Source: VRUE01 sp040508545 (GTDB lineage Bacteria; Actinomycetota; Thermoleophilia; Solirubrobacterales; 70-9). From it: a stretch of DNA of 64,000 nucleotides. Positions 17,966 to 26,175 of the stretch are shown here, piece by piece. The DNA lies in NCBI GenBank assembly GCA_040508545.1, contig JBEVMR010000076.1, positions 13,701 through 77,700 on the forward strand, in the 5' to 3' direction. Every line of letters starts with the position of its first letter. Positions within the stretch are counted from its first letter, which is position 1. Both the position numbers and the translations under genes were made by a program. The notes under the pieces are model-generated. The model saw only the letters and a program-made list of their open reading frames with translations, made no database searches and was not told the origin of the DNA.

Positions 17966-18247
17966 ATGGGCTTGCTCGATCGCTTTCGATTCGCCCGCCG
18001 GGGCCCCGGCCCGGGGAAGACGCCTGTTCACGTCGACGACCCGCAATTCGACAGCTGGGAGGTCGTCCGTGATTTCGGCGACGTACGCACGGCACGGGCC
18101 TGGCACCAGGCGCTCGAAGAGGCTGGGATCGAGGCTGCCCTCACCGCCGACTGGCCGATCGACCGCTTCGGCCGCGGCGATATAGCGCTGCGGGTGCAGG
18201 GGGGCGACTGGAGCGAGGCCGAGCTGCTGCTCTCCAACCTCGACTGA
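17966..18247 (+). CDS. Small DUF2007-like protein
   Basis: 93 aa, soluble. After a basic start (LLDRFRFARRGPGPG) it has one compact alpha/beta unit: WEVVRDFGDVRTARAWHQALEEAGIEAAL, then RFGRGDIALRVQGGDWSEAELLLSNL. The layout (strand, helix that scans a neighbour or duplicate residue, strand, helix) resembles DUF2007 'putative signal transducing' proteins. It lies 20 bp after aspS and is probably in the same transcript. Function unknown. Confidence 0.6.
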   Translation: MGLLDRFRFARRGPGPGKTPVHVDDPQFDSWEVVRDFGDVRTARAWHQALEEAGIEAALTADWPIDRFGRGDIALRVQGGDWSEAELLLSNLD

Positions 18248-18302
18248 GGCCGGAGAACGCCCGTTCGCCTGGACTGATTGGCCCCTCGCCAGCCAGCGTT
18301 CG

Positions 18303-18371
18303 CGGTGGTACGGTTGGGCCGAGGCTCGAGCCCGTGCGAGAGCCGTCCCACCGTTTGACCCAACACAAACG
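18303..18371 (+). other. Structured segment in 412-bp gap before mnmA
   Basis: The gap 18248-18659 holds no convincing gene. At its left, CGGTGGTACGG (18303-18313) can pair with CCGTCCCACCG (18343-18353) in 10 of 11 positions, enclosing the palindrome GGCTCGAGCC. A second hairpin, CGTTTG/CAAACG, spans 18352-18371 and competes with the first by two bases. A short CCCTT/AAGGG hairpin follows near 18421-18436. This may be a terminator for the aspS unit or a structured leader or small RNA. It matches no RNA family I know. Confidence 0.35.
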
Positions 18372-18659
18372 GCGCGGGGGCCGATCTCTCTTGGTCCTGT
18401 TGGATCCGGAGGAGGCGCCCACCCTTTTCTTCAAGGGATCAAAGCCAGGGGCGGCAACGGCGGGTTGGAGCCTCTTTTTGGGAACCTGGCTCGGTCGGGT
18501 GTGGCACGTGCCTGGCGGCGGCGGACCGGCGCCTGGCGGCGTCCTCGGTCGGCCAAATAGCGCTGCTATTCGGCCTCCCTGCGTCCTTGCCATGCTTGGT
18601 CCGGCGCGCGCCAGCCACGCACCCCACCCTCCCTCGACAGGTTCATACTTTTGAAATCC

Positions 18660-20099
18660 ATGAGCAGAGAGATCTTCGAGAGTTACCTGAGGGACCGATC
18701 GCGCATTGGTCCGCCGATGCCCGATGCCTTCACTGGGGCGGCCGGCGGGGCCGCCTGCGGAGACCTTTCGCGGCTTTCGCTGGTGTTTGAGGAGGGCCGG
18801 GTCGCGGCCGTGTCCTTCGACGCCGAGGGATGTGGGGCTACTCGGGCGGCTACCGCGGCTGTGGCCGAGATGGTTGACGGGGAGCCCGTTATCGAGGTGG
18901 CGCGGATTGGGATCGAGGAGGTGGATCAGGCTGTGGGTGGGCTGACGCCGGCCAAGCGGCACGCCGCCCAGCTTGCTGCCGATGCGCTGCACCGGGCGCT
19001 GGCGAGTGCTGCTGCGTCCTCGCGGGTGCTGGCGGTGCCCTCGGAGGGTCGTGTCCTGGTCGCTATGTCGGGCGGGGTGGACAGCGCTGTCGCTGCTTTG
19101 CTCGAGCGCGAGCGGGGTGCGGAGGTACTCGGGGTAACGCTCAAGCTCTGGGCCGATCCAGAGACCGACGGCGCCAAGGCATGCTGCTCGCCGGAGGCGG
19201 TGCTCGGCGCTCGGGCGGTCGCCCACTCGCTCGGGATTCCACATCTCACGCTCGATCTCGAGGAGGAGTTCCGTCGTCGCGTCGTCGGCACCTTCCTCGA
19301 CGGGTACGGGGCGGGTGCCACCCCCAACCCGTGCATCGTCTGCAACGGCGAGGTGAGGATCGCGGCGATGGTCGACCTCGCCGAGCGCCTCGGCGCCGAC
19401 TATCTCGTCACCGGCCATTACGCGCGAATCGTCGAGGACGACGCGGGGCCGCTGCTCGCCGCCGCCGCCGACCAGAACAAGGACCAGAGCTACATGCTTG
19501 CCGCGCTGCCGCCCGCGATGCTCGACCGGCTGCGATTCCCGCTCACCGAGCTGAGCAAGCCGGAGGTGCGCGAGATCGCTGCCCGTCACAACCTCTCCGT
19601 CGCCAAGAAGCCGGAGAGCCAGGATCTCTGCTTCCTCGCCGGTCAGGGCAAGGAGCGCTTCCTGCGCCGCCACGCGGGGCTGGGCGAGCGCGAGGGAGCC
19701 GTGCTCGATCGCGCGGGGCGAGCAATCGGGCGCCATCGTGGCCACCACAACTTCACGGTGGGTCAGCGGCGCGGGATCGGGGTCTCCGCGCCGGAGCCGC
19801 TCTACGTCGTCGCCACGGACGCCGAGTCGAACACCGTCACCGTCGGCACCCGGGCCGAGCTAGCGACCAGCCGCCTGAGGATCCGCGACGCCGTCCTGCA
19901 CCGTGACGGGGGCCGGGTCGACGCGGTCAAGCTCCGCTACCGCGCCAAGCCGGTCCCCGCCTCAGTGTCTGACGCGGAGAGGGGAGACCACGCCGAGCTC
20001 GAGGTCGAGCTCGGCGAGTCATTCGATGCTGCCTCCCCGGGTCAGGCAGCGGTCCTGCTCAGCGACGAGGCGATCGTCGGTCACGGCACCATCGCGTAG
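18660..20099 (+). CDS. mnmA: NifU-like domain fused to tRNA 2-thiouridylase MnmA
   Basis: 479 aa from ATG 18660; a TTG at 18651 is an alternative. Residues 1-115 resemble the IscU/NifU scaffold: Cys33 in ACGD and Cys58 in EGCGATR, but the third scaffold Cys position (KRHAAQLA, about 102) is Ala. Residues 130-479 are MnmA: PP-loop AMSGGVDSA (about 135-143), PNPCIVCN with Cys225 and Cys228, and QDLC with Cys324. MnmA installs the 2-thio group on U34 of Lys, Glu and Gln tRNAs. The CxxC plus distal Cys set is the type reported to hold a [4Fe-4S] cluster in Thermus MnmA. The fused scaffold may supply that cluster or the sulfur (inference). Confidence 0.9.
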   Translation: MSREIFESYLRDRSRIGPPMPDAFTGAAGGAACGDLSRLSLVFEEGRVAAVSFDAEGCGATRAATAAVAEMVDGEPVIEVARIGIEEVDQAVGGLTPAKRHAAQLAADALHRALASAAASSRVLAVPSEGRVLVAMSGGVDSAVAALLERERGAEVLGVTLKLWADPETDGAKACCSPEAVLGARAVAHSLGIPHLTLDLEEEFRRRVVGTFLDGYGAGATPNPCIVCNGEVRIAAMVDLAERLGADYLVTGHYARIVEDDAGPLLAAAADQNKDQSYMLAALPPAMLDRLRFPLTELSKPEVREIAARHNLSVAKKPESQDLCFLAGQGKERFLRRHAGLGEREGAVLDRAGRAIGRHRGHHNFTVGQRRGIGVSAPEPLYVVATDAESNTVTVGTRAELATSRLRIRDAVLHRDGGRVDAVKLRYRAKPVPASVSDAERGDHAELEVELGESFDAASPGQAAVLLSDEAIVGHGTIA

Positions 20100-20110
20100 T
20101 AGGCGGAGAG

Positions 20111-20551
20111 CTAGACGGTCGCTTCCTTTTCTTTCTCGCGTTCTTCCTTGCGCAGCTCGACTACGCCTTTAACGCAGCGTGAGAAGGCCGTCCCTTTCTC
20201 GCCTTTGACGTGCTCCTTGCTCTCGCCCTTGCAGACCTTGCCGGGGGCCATGTTCTGGTGCTCGGCTGCCTGCGCCATGTTTTTCACACAGCGCGAGAAG
20301 GCGGTGCCTTTCTCTCCTTTGACGTGTTTCTTGCTCTCGCCTTTACAGCGGCGTCCGTAGGCCTTCGCCTGGGCGGGCAGACCGTTTTTGGGACCCGGAG
20401 TCCCTTCGTCGGGCGTGTAGACGGGGCCTTTGCCTTTGGCGTTTTTGCCGTGTGGCGGCGAGCCTTCGGGTTGGCCAGCTGCGAGCGCAGTGCTGCCGCA
20501 GGCCAACGCGAGGGCGCCGGTCACCAGCGCAATCCTCACCATGGTCTTCAT
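20111..20551 (-). CDS. Secreted protein with duplicated 22-residue Cys motif
   Basis: 146 aa. ATG 20551 follows a strong AAGGAGG, which fixes the start. A signal peptide (residues 1-25, ending TALAAG) precedes a Gly/Pro/Lys-rich linker, then two nearly identical blocks at 69-90 and 107-128: C-KGESK-x-HVKGEKGTAFSRC-VK, differing at one residue. Each block has two Cys 19 apart, so two small disulfide loops or metal sites are likely. The tail is highly charged. Its product lies next to the membrane-linked sigma factor gene on the same strand. Function unknown. Confidence 0.65.
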   Translation of the reverse strand: MKTMVRIALVTGALALACGSTALAAGQPEGSPPHGKNAKGKGPVYTPDEGTPGPKNGLPAQAKAYGRRCKGESKKHVKGEKGTAFSRCVKNMAQAAEHQNMAPGKVCKGESKEHVKGEKGTAFSRCVKGVVELRKEEREKEKEATV

Positions 20552-20683
20552 CCTGCCTCCTTTGCGTGCGTCTCCCTGCGGCGCGATGGCCGGGGCTGTC
20601 TTCGGCTTCAACGCGCCTTGGGTCAGGTTTGTCAGGCGGGACCGGCGTTCTTGCCCGAGGCACTGGACGGATGTCCGCCCGGC

Positions 20684-22159
20684 TCAGCGCTGAAGCCCTG
20701 GCGGCGCCGCGCCTGAGCCCTGCGGTGCGGGGCCGCTATCCATGTGGGAGGGAGGCTTGGCCGGGGCCTGCGAAGCCGGCGGCTCGGCGGGAGCTTTGCC
20801 TCTTGGCGGCGCCGGCTTCTCATCCGGCCCGGCGCCACCCTGCTGGCTGCCCTGGCCTTTCGCAGCTGCGACGTCGCCGGGCGGGGAAGCGGCCTGGGCG
20901 GGTTTGTTGGCAGCGGCCGTCTGCTGCCCATGCGCGGCTGCGTCCGGCGGGCCGTCCGGGCCCTTTTGCTTGGAGGCTGAACGTCCATAGCCGCCCCCAG
21001 GCGGGGTCAGGCCAGCCTGCGAGTCGGGCGGGTAGTTGCCAGGAGTCGCGACGGCATCGTCCTCTGGATGTGGGCGCCCGGCCCCTTCGGCGTGCAGGTT
21101 CTCGTCGTCTTGCCGTTCCCTGCCGCCGTCGTCCGGCTGGCCCGGGGCGGCATTCTTGGCCCTCGGTGAGACAGCGTTCGCGGGCTCAACTGAATTGACA
21201 GTGCCCGGGCGGCGCTCGGCCGCCTCGGGGGCAGCGCGCCCCCCTTTCTCGCCGGGAAGGGGCAGATCGACCACGCCGCCTCGCTCGGCGGCTGAAACAC
21301 CCACGACCGCCACCACTGCGACGGTCGCCGCCGACTTGACGATGGCCGAGGTCGCAACCGCCTTCCCCGCGCCGGCGCCGACGCTGCCGGCAAGGGCGCC
21401 GTTACCCGCGGTCGCACTCCCGGTCGTGACCGTTTTGCCGAGCACGCCCTGTAGAAGGGCGGCGGAAGCGGCGAGCGGCAGGGGGGATAGCGCTGCGAGG
21501 TCTTCGCGGCGCTTGGCGATCTCGTCGCGGAAGGCGCGGCAGTCGGAGCAGCCACGGAGGTGAGCGCGGATCTCGCGGCGGCGTGTGACCCGCCCGTCGG
21601 CGTCGGAGAGCTCTCGCATCACCTCTGCGCAGCGCATCTCACGCCCCGATTCCAATTGACGCAGGCTGAGCCGCGCCTCGTAGAGGGTCTGCCGCGCAAC
21701 CGCCGCCGAGGAGCCGAAGGCGGCACCGATCTGGTCGAAGTCGAGCCCCGAGAGCTCGCGCATCACGAGCGCCGCCCGCTGTCGCTCCGGCAGCTGCTCG
21801 AGGTCGGCGAGCAGGGTTCGCAGGCGCTCGCGGGTTTCCGCGGCTTCGGCCACGCCGCCGGCGATGGCCTGGTGGGGCTCCAGCTCGGCGCTGTCGCGAC
21901 GCTTGCGCAGGGCTTCGACCGACTCGTTGCGGGCGATCCGGTACAGCCAGGGCTTCAGCTTGATCTGCCGTTCCTCTCCCGGCAGCGCCCGCAGGATCTT
22001 GACCATCGTGTTCTGGAGGGCGTCCTGAGCATCCTGCGGGTTGCCGACCATCGCCAGGCAGAAGCGGTACAGGTCCTGGCGGTAGCGCTGGTAGATCGCC
22101 TCGAAGGCACGCGGATCTCCCTCTGCCGCGCGCCTGACCAAGCGCTCGTCGGAGCTCAT
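20684..22159 (-). CDS. ECF sigma factor fused to zinc finger, TM helix and disordered tail
   Basis: 491 aa. Sigma region 2 covers about 10-80 (FEAIYQRYRQDLYRFC, then DAQDALQNTMVKIL) and region 4 about 115-170 (LPERQRAALVMRELSGLDFDQIG). An anti-sigma-type zf-HC2 finger follows: Cys177, His200, Cys204, Cys207 (HLRGCSDC). A hydrophobic helix lies at about 268-290, then some 200 residues of Pro/Gly/Ala/Lys-rich disorder that would sit outside the membrane. This joins sigma factor, anti-sigma finger and membrane sensor in one chain, so release probably needs proteolysis or redox change (inference). Convergent or antisense transcription was ruled out by codon structure. Confidence 0.85.
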   Translation of the reverse strand: MSSDERLVRRAAEGDPRAFEAIYQRYRQDLYRFCLAMVGNPQDAQDALQNTMVKILRALPGEERQIKLKPWLYRIARNESVEALRKRRDSAELEPHQAIAGGVAEAAETRERLRTLLADLEQLPERQRAALVMRELSGLDFDQIGAAFGSSAAVARQTLYEARLSLRQLESGREMRCAEVMRELSDADGRVTRRREIRAHLRGCSDCRAFRDEIAKRREDLAALSPLPLAASAALLQGVLGKTVTTGSATAGNGALAGSVGAGAGKAVATSAIVKSAATVAVVAVVGVSAAERGGVVDLPLPGEKGGRAAPEAAERRPGTVNSVEPANAVSPRAKNAAPGQPDDGGRERQDDENLHAEGAGRPHPEDDAVATPGNYPPDSQAGLTPPGGGYGRSASKQKGPDGPPDAAAHGQQTAAANKPAQAASPPGDVAAAKGQGSQQGGAGPDEKPAPPRGKAPAEPPASQAPAKPPSHMDSGPAPQGSGAAPPGLQR

Positions 22160-22273
22160 GCCGGCCCCGTGTCGGCGTGCAAAGCCATCCGGTCAAGATT
22201 AGGCCCATGTCCATCATCGGCTTCAACGGCGCGGGGGGCCGGGTGTCAGCGCTTGTCACTTAGGCTCTGAGCG

Positions 22274-24898
22274 ATGCAGGCGAAGGAAATCCGCGACACC
22301 TATCTCGGCTTCTTCGAGGAGCGAGGGCACCGGATCGTGCCCTCGGCGTCGCTCGTGCCCTCGGTCCACGACCCCTCGGTGCTGCTCACCACCGCCGGCA
22401 TGCAGCCCTTCAAGCCCTACTTCCTCGGCCGGGAGCAGCCGCCCGCGGCGCGGCTCGCCGACGTGCAGAAGTGCTTTCGCACTACCGACATCGAGGAGGT
22501 CGGCAAGACCGCCCGCCACCTGACCTTCTTCGAGATGCTCGGCAACTGGAGCTTCGGCGACTACTTCAAGGCGGACTCGATTCCCTGGGGCTGGGAGCTC
22601 TCGACCCAGGGCTTCGGCATGGATCCCGAGCGGATCTGGGTAACGGTCTTCGGCGGCGACGAGGAGCTGGGCCTGGGGGCCGACGAGGAGGCGATCGAGA
22701 TCTGGCGCGGTGTGGGCGTGCCCGACGAGCGCATCGTCCGGCTCGGCCGCGAGGACAACTTCTGGCAGGCCGGGCCGACCGGCCCCTGTGGCCCCTGCTC
22801 TGAGCTCTACCTCGATCGCGGCGAGGACTTCGGTGCCGCCGGCGAGCGGCCCGGCGACGACACCGACCGCTTCCTCGAGTTCTGGAACCACGTCTTCATG
22901 ACCTACGACCTCTCCGCCGACGGAGTGCTGACCGAGCTGCCGATGCGCAATATCGACACCGGCATGGGACTCGACCGGATGGCAGCGATCCTCCAAGATG
23001 CCCCCTCGGTCTTCGAGACCGACCTGGTGCGGCCGCTGATCGATCTCGCGGAGGAGCTGTCCGGCAGCTCGTACGCCGACGGCGGCGCCGTCACCCGGGC
23101 GATGCGGATCGTCGCCGACCACTCGCGCGGCGCCGCCTTCCTGATCGCCGACGGCGTCGTCCCCTCCAACGAGGACCGCGGCTACATCCTGCGCCGGATC
23201 ATGCGGCGGGCGATCCAGCAGGGCCGCGCGCTCGGCCTCGAGTCGCCCTGGCTCGGCCGCTTCACCGAGCGCACGATCGAGATCATGGGCGACGCCTATC
23301 CCGAGCTGGTAGCCGAGCGCGAGGCGATTGCCCGCTGGGTCGGCGACGAGGAGGAGAGCTTTGGCCGCACCCTCGAGCGCGGCACGGAGCTGCTCGAGCG
23401 GCTGATCGCCGAGGCACAGGAGGCCGGGACCTCCTGGATCGACGCCGCCGACGCCTTCAAGCTGCACGACACCTACGGCTTTCCCTATGACCTGACCAAG
23501 GAGCTGCTCGCCGAGCAGGGCCTCGCGGTCGACGACGGTGGCTTCGAGGAGCTGATGGAGGAGCAGCGCCAGCGCGCCCGGGTCGGCTCCGCAACCGCCC
23601 ATGGCGCCGAGGATCGCCACGAGAAGGTGATCGCCTTCGCGGCGGACGCGCCGCCGACTCGCTTCGTCGGCTACGAGACCCTGCGGGCGACGACTGGGCT
23701 GGCCGCGGTCGCGACTGACGACGGCCGGGCGCTGGTCAAGCTCGAGGAGAGCCCCTTCTACGCCGAGGGCGGCGGCCAGGTGGCCGACTCAGGCCTGCTG
23801 CGCTGGGAGGGGGGAGAGGCGCGGGTCGTCGACGTCTATCGGGTCGGCGAGGACCAGGCGCTCGAGGTCGAGCCCAACGGCGGTGCGATCGAGAGCGGAG
23901 TCGCGGTCGAGGCGCTGGTCGATCACGAGGCGCGCCACGCGACGATGCGCAACCACACGGCGACCCACCTCCTGCACGCGGCCCTGCGCGAGCGCCTCGG
24001 CGATCACGTCCGCCAGGCCGGCTCCGCCGTCCGCCCCGACAAGCTGCGCTTCGACTTCACCCACGGCCAGTCGCTCGGCGCCGAGGACCTGGCGGCGGTC
24101 GAGGATCGGGTCAACGAGTGGATCAAGGCGAGCAGGCCGGTGCGTTGGCTCGAGATGGATCGCGACGAGGCCGAACGGCTGGGGGCGATGGCGCTGTTCG
24201 GCGAGAAATACGGCGAGTGGGTGCGGGTGGTCGAGGTCGACACGGTCTCGCGCGAGCTTTGCGGCGGCACGCACGTCGCCAACACGGCGGAGGTGGGGAT
24301 CTTCAAGATCGCCTCGGAGGGGTCGAGCGCCGCCAACGTGCGGCGGATAGAGGCGCTGACCGGCCCGGCGGCGATCGACTGGTTCCGCCAGAGTGAGGAG
24401 CGGCTGCGCGAGGTGGGCGAGCTGCTCGGCTCGCCGCAGGACCCCCTCGGCGGCGCCCGCCGCGCCGCCGAGCAACTGCGTGAGGCGGGCGAGGGAGCCA
24501 AGCAGGCGGCGAAGCAGCAGCTCGGCGAGGAGGCGGAGCGGTTGGTCGCCCTCGCCGGGAAGGTCGGAGGCGTCGACGTCGTCGCCGCCGAGGCGCCGAT
24601 CGCTGACCAGAAGCAGCTGCTCGAGCTGGCCAACCGAGTGCAGTCGAAGCTGGGCGGCGAGTCCGCAATCGCGCTTGCCGGTGGCGAGGGTGGCAAGGTT
24701 GGCCTCGTCGTCCTCGTCTCCAAGGGAGCCGTCGGCAATGGCGTCTCGGCCGCCGCCGTAGTGCGCGAGGCCGCCCCCCTGATCGGCGGCGGCGGTGGTG
24801 GCCGCGACGAGATGGCACAGGCCGGAGGCAAGGACGCATCGAAGCTGACCGAGGCGCTGGACGTGGCACGGCAGGCGATCGAGCGCGGCCTGGGATGA
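22274..24898 (+). CDS. alaS: Alanyl-tRNA synthetase
   Basis: 874 aa, normal bacterial length. The catalytic domain starts IRDTYLGFFEERGH and includes FFEMLGNWSFGDYFK and GNMD-type motif 3 MGLDRMAAIL. The editing domain has HTATHLLHAAL and CGGTH zinc ligands. The C-Ala domain ends with a glycine run GGGGGGRDEMAQAGG. It charges tRNA-Ala and clears Ser/Gly mischarging. It heads the block alaS-ruvX-mltG-aroE, an order also seen in M. tuberculosis (Rv2555c-Rv2552c). Confidence 0.97.
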   Translation: MQAKEIRDTYLGFFEERGHRIVPSASLVPSVHDPSVLLTTAGMQPFKPYFLGREQPPAARLADVQKCFRTTDIEEVGKTARHLTFFEMLGNWSFGDYFKADSIPWGWELSTQGFGMDPERIWVTVFGGDEELGLGADEEAIEIWRGVGVPDERIVRLGREDNFWQAGPTGPCGPCSELYLDRGEDFGAAGERPGDDTDRFLEFWNHVFMTYDLSADGVLTELPMRNIDTGMGLDRMAAILQDAPSVFETDLVRPLIDLAEELSGSSYADGGAVTRAMRIVADHSRGAAFLIADGVVPSNEDRGYILRRIMRRAIQQGRALGLESPWLGRFTERTIEIMGDAYPELVAEREAIARWVGDEEESFGRTLERGTELLERLIAEAQEAGTSWIDAADAFKLHDTYGFPYDLTKELLAEQGLAVDDGGFEELMEEQRQRARVGSATAHGAEDRHEKVIAFAADAPPTRFVGYETLRATTGLAAVATDDGRALVKLEESPFYAEGGGQVADSGLLRWEGGEARVVDVYRVGEDQALEVEPNGGAIESGVAVEALVDHEARHATMRNHTATHLLHAALRERLGDHVRQAGSAVRPDKLRFDFTHGQSLGAEDLAAVEDRVNEWIKASRPVRWLEMDRDEAERLGAMALFGEKYGEWVRVVEVDTVSRELCGGTHVANTAEVGIFKIASEGSSAANVRRIEALTGPAAIDWFRQSEERLREVGELLGSPQDPLGGARRAAEQLREAGEGAKQAAKQQLGEEAERLVALAGKVGGVDVVAAEAPIADQKQLLELANRVQSKLGGESAIALAGGEGGKVGLVVLVSKGAVGNGVSAAAVVREAAPLIGGGGGGRDEMAQAGGKDASKLTEALDVARQAIERGLG

Positions 24899-24911
24899 CG
24901 GCGCCCGCCTG

Positions 24912-25319
24912 ATGCGCGTTCTCGCCCTGGACCACGGCACGGCCCGGATCGGCTGTGCGATCTCCGACCCGAGCGGCACCCTAGCGACGCCGTTGCCGGT
25001 GATCGAACCGCCGGCGGCGAGCTCGGTTGCCGAGCTGGTCGCCAAGCACGAGGTCGAGCGGGTCGTCGTCGGGTTGCCGCTGCACCTGAGCGGCGAGGAG
25101 GGGTCCCAGGCGGCCCTGGCGCGCAGCTTCTGCGTCGAACTCGAAGCGATGCTCGAGGTGCCGGTGGAGACCTACGACGAGCGGCTGACGACGCGGATGG
25201 CCGAGGCAAGCAAGCGTGAAGGGGCGAGCGCCCCGCCGGACTCGCTGGCCGCAGCGCACCTGCTCCAGGCCTACCTCGCTGGCCAGGCCGCGATCGAGGG
25301 CGGCGACGACGATGGGTGA
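24912..25319 (+). CDS. ruvX: Putative pre-16S rRNA nuclease RuvX/YqgF
   Basis: 135 aa with an RNase H-like fold. The start MRVLALDHGTARIGCAISD holds the first catalytic Asp, VVGLPLHLSG the middle motif, and YDERLTTRMAE the second acid. YqgF family members process the 5' end of 16S rRNA. It lies 13 bp after alaS and its end overlaps mltG by 8 bp, so it is in the same operon. Also called a Holliday junction resolvase homolog in older annotation. Confidence 0.92.
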   Translation: MRVLALDHGTARIGCAISDPSGTLATPLPVIEPPAASSVAELVAKHEVERVVVGLPLHLSGEEGSQAALARSFCVELEAMLEVPVETYDERLTTRMAEASKREGASAPPDSLAAAHLLQAYLAGQAAIEGGDDDG

Positions 25320-26175
25320 GGATCCAGCCAAGCTGCGTGCCGACAGGCGGCGGCTGCTGCGCGACCGACAGCGGCAGCGACGCCGCCGCGTCTTCGCGCT
25401 CGTGGGCCTCCTGCTCCTCGCCGTGGTTCTGATGGCGGGGGCGATCGTCTACGCCAGCCGCGACGAGGCCCCACCGCCGGAACCGGCGCTGCGCACGATC
25501 ACGCTGACCATCCCCGAGGGCTACAGCCGCGAGCAGACCGCTCAGCTTGCCCGCGAAGCTGGGCTGCGGGGCGACTACATGAAGGTGAGCGAAGGTCACG
25601 AGGGCTTCCTCTTCCCGGACACCTTCGAGCTCGAGGAGGGCGCCCCGGTCTCCGACCTGGTCCAGCTCCAGCTGCAGGACTTCAAGCGCCGCGTCGGCGG
25701 GGTCGATCTCGGTTACGCCCGCTCCAAGAACCTGAACACCAACGACGTGGTCACGATCGCCTCGATGGTCGAGGAGGAGGCGCAGCTCGACGAGGAGCGC
25801 CCGTTGATCGCGGCGGTGATCTACAACCGCCTGCGTGAAGGGATTCCACTCGGCATCGACGCCACGATCCGCTTCGCCACCGGCAATTTCGAAGAGCCCC
25901 TGACCGAATCGGAGCTTGCCGTCGACTCGCCCTACAACACCCGTCTCAACGCGGGGTTGCCTCCCGGTCCGATCTCCAGCCCCGGGCTGTCCTCGATCGA
26001 AGCCGCCGCCAACCCCGCCCGGGTCGACTACCTCTACTACGTGGTCGAGCCGGGGACCTGTGGTGAACACGCCTTCTCCTCCAGCGACGCTGAATTCCAA
26101 GCCGACGTCGCCCGCTACAACGAAGCGCGCGAAGCGGCGGGCGGGGAATCGCCGGACACCTGCGGCGAAGAATGA
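25312..26175 (+). CDS. mltG: Endolytic murein transglycosylase MltG
   Basis: 287 aa; ATG 25312 overlaps ruvX. A very basic cytoplasmic start (RRRLLRDRQRQRRRR) leads to one membrane helix (about 25-45), then the YceG fold outside the cell. Visible are the LysM-like part (LTIPEGYSREQTAQLA), catalytic Glu in ASMVEEEAQ, and the family block YNTRLNAGLPPGPISSPG. MltG cleaves nascent glycan strands to set their length. It is shorter than E. coli MltG (340 aa) because part of the LysM region is missing. Overlaps aroE by ATGA. Confidence 0.92.
   Translation: MGEDPAKLRADRRRLLRDRQRQRRRRVFALVGLLLLAVVLMAGAIVYASRDEAPPPEPALRTITLTIPEGYSREQTAQLAREAGLRGDYMKVSEGHEGFLFPDTFELEEGAPVSDLVQLQLQDFKRRVGGVDLGYARSKNLNTNDVVTIASMVEEEAQLDEERPLIAAVIYNRLREGIPLGIDATIRFATGNFEEPLTESELAVDSPYNTRLNAGLPPGPISSPGLSSIEAAANPARVDYLYYVVEPGTCGEHAFSSSDAEFQADVARYNEAREAAGGESPDTCGEE

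Noticed and set aside
18334..18654. Open frame in the gap before mnmA
   Set aside because: Proline/glycine-rich translation without a start signal; the region is better explained as structured non-coding DNA.
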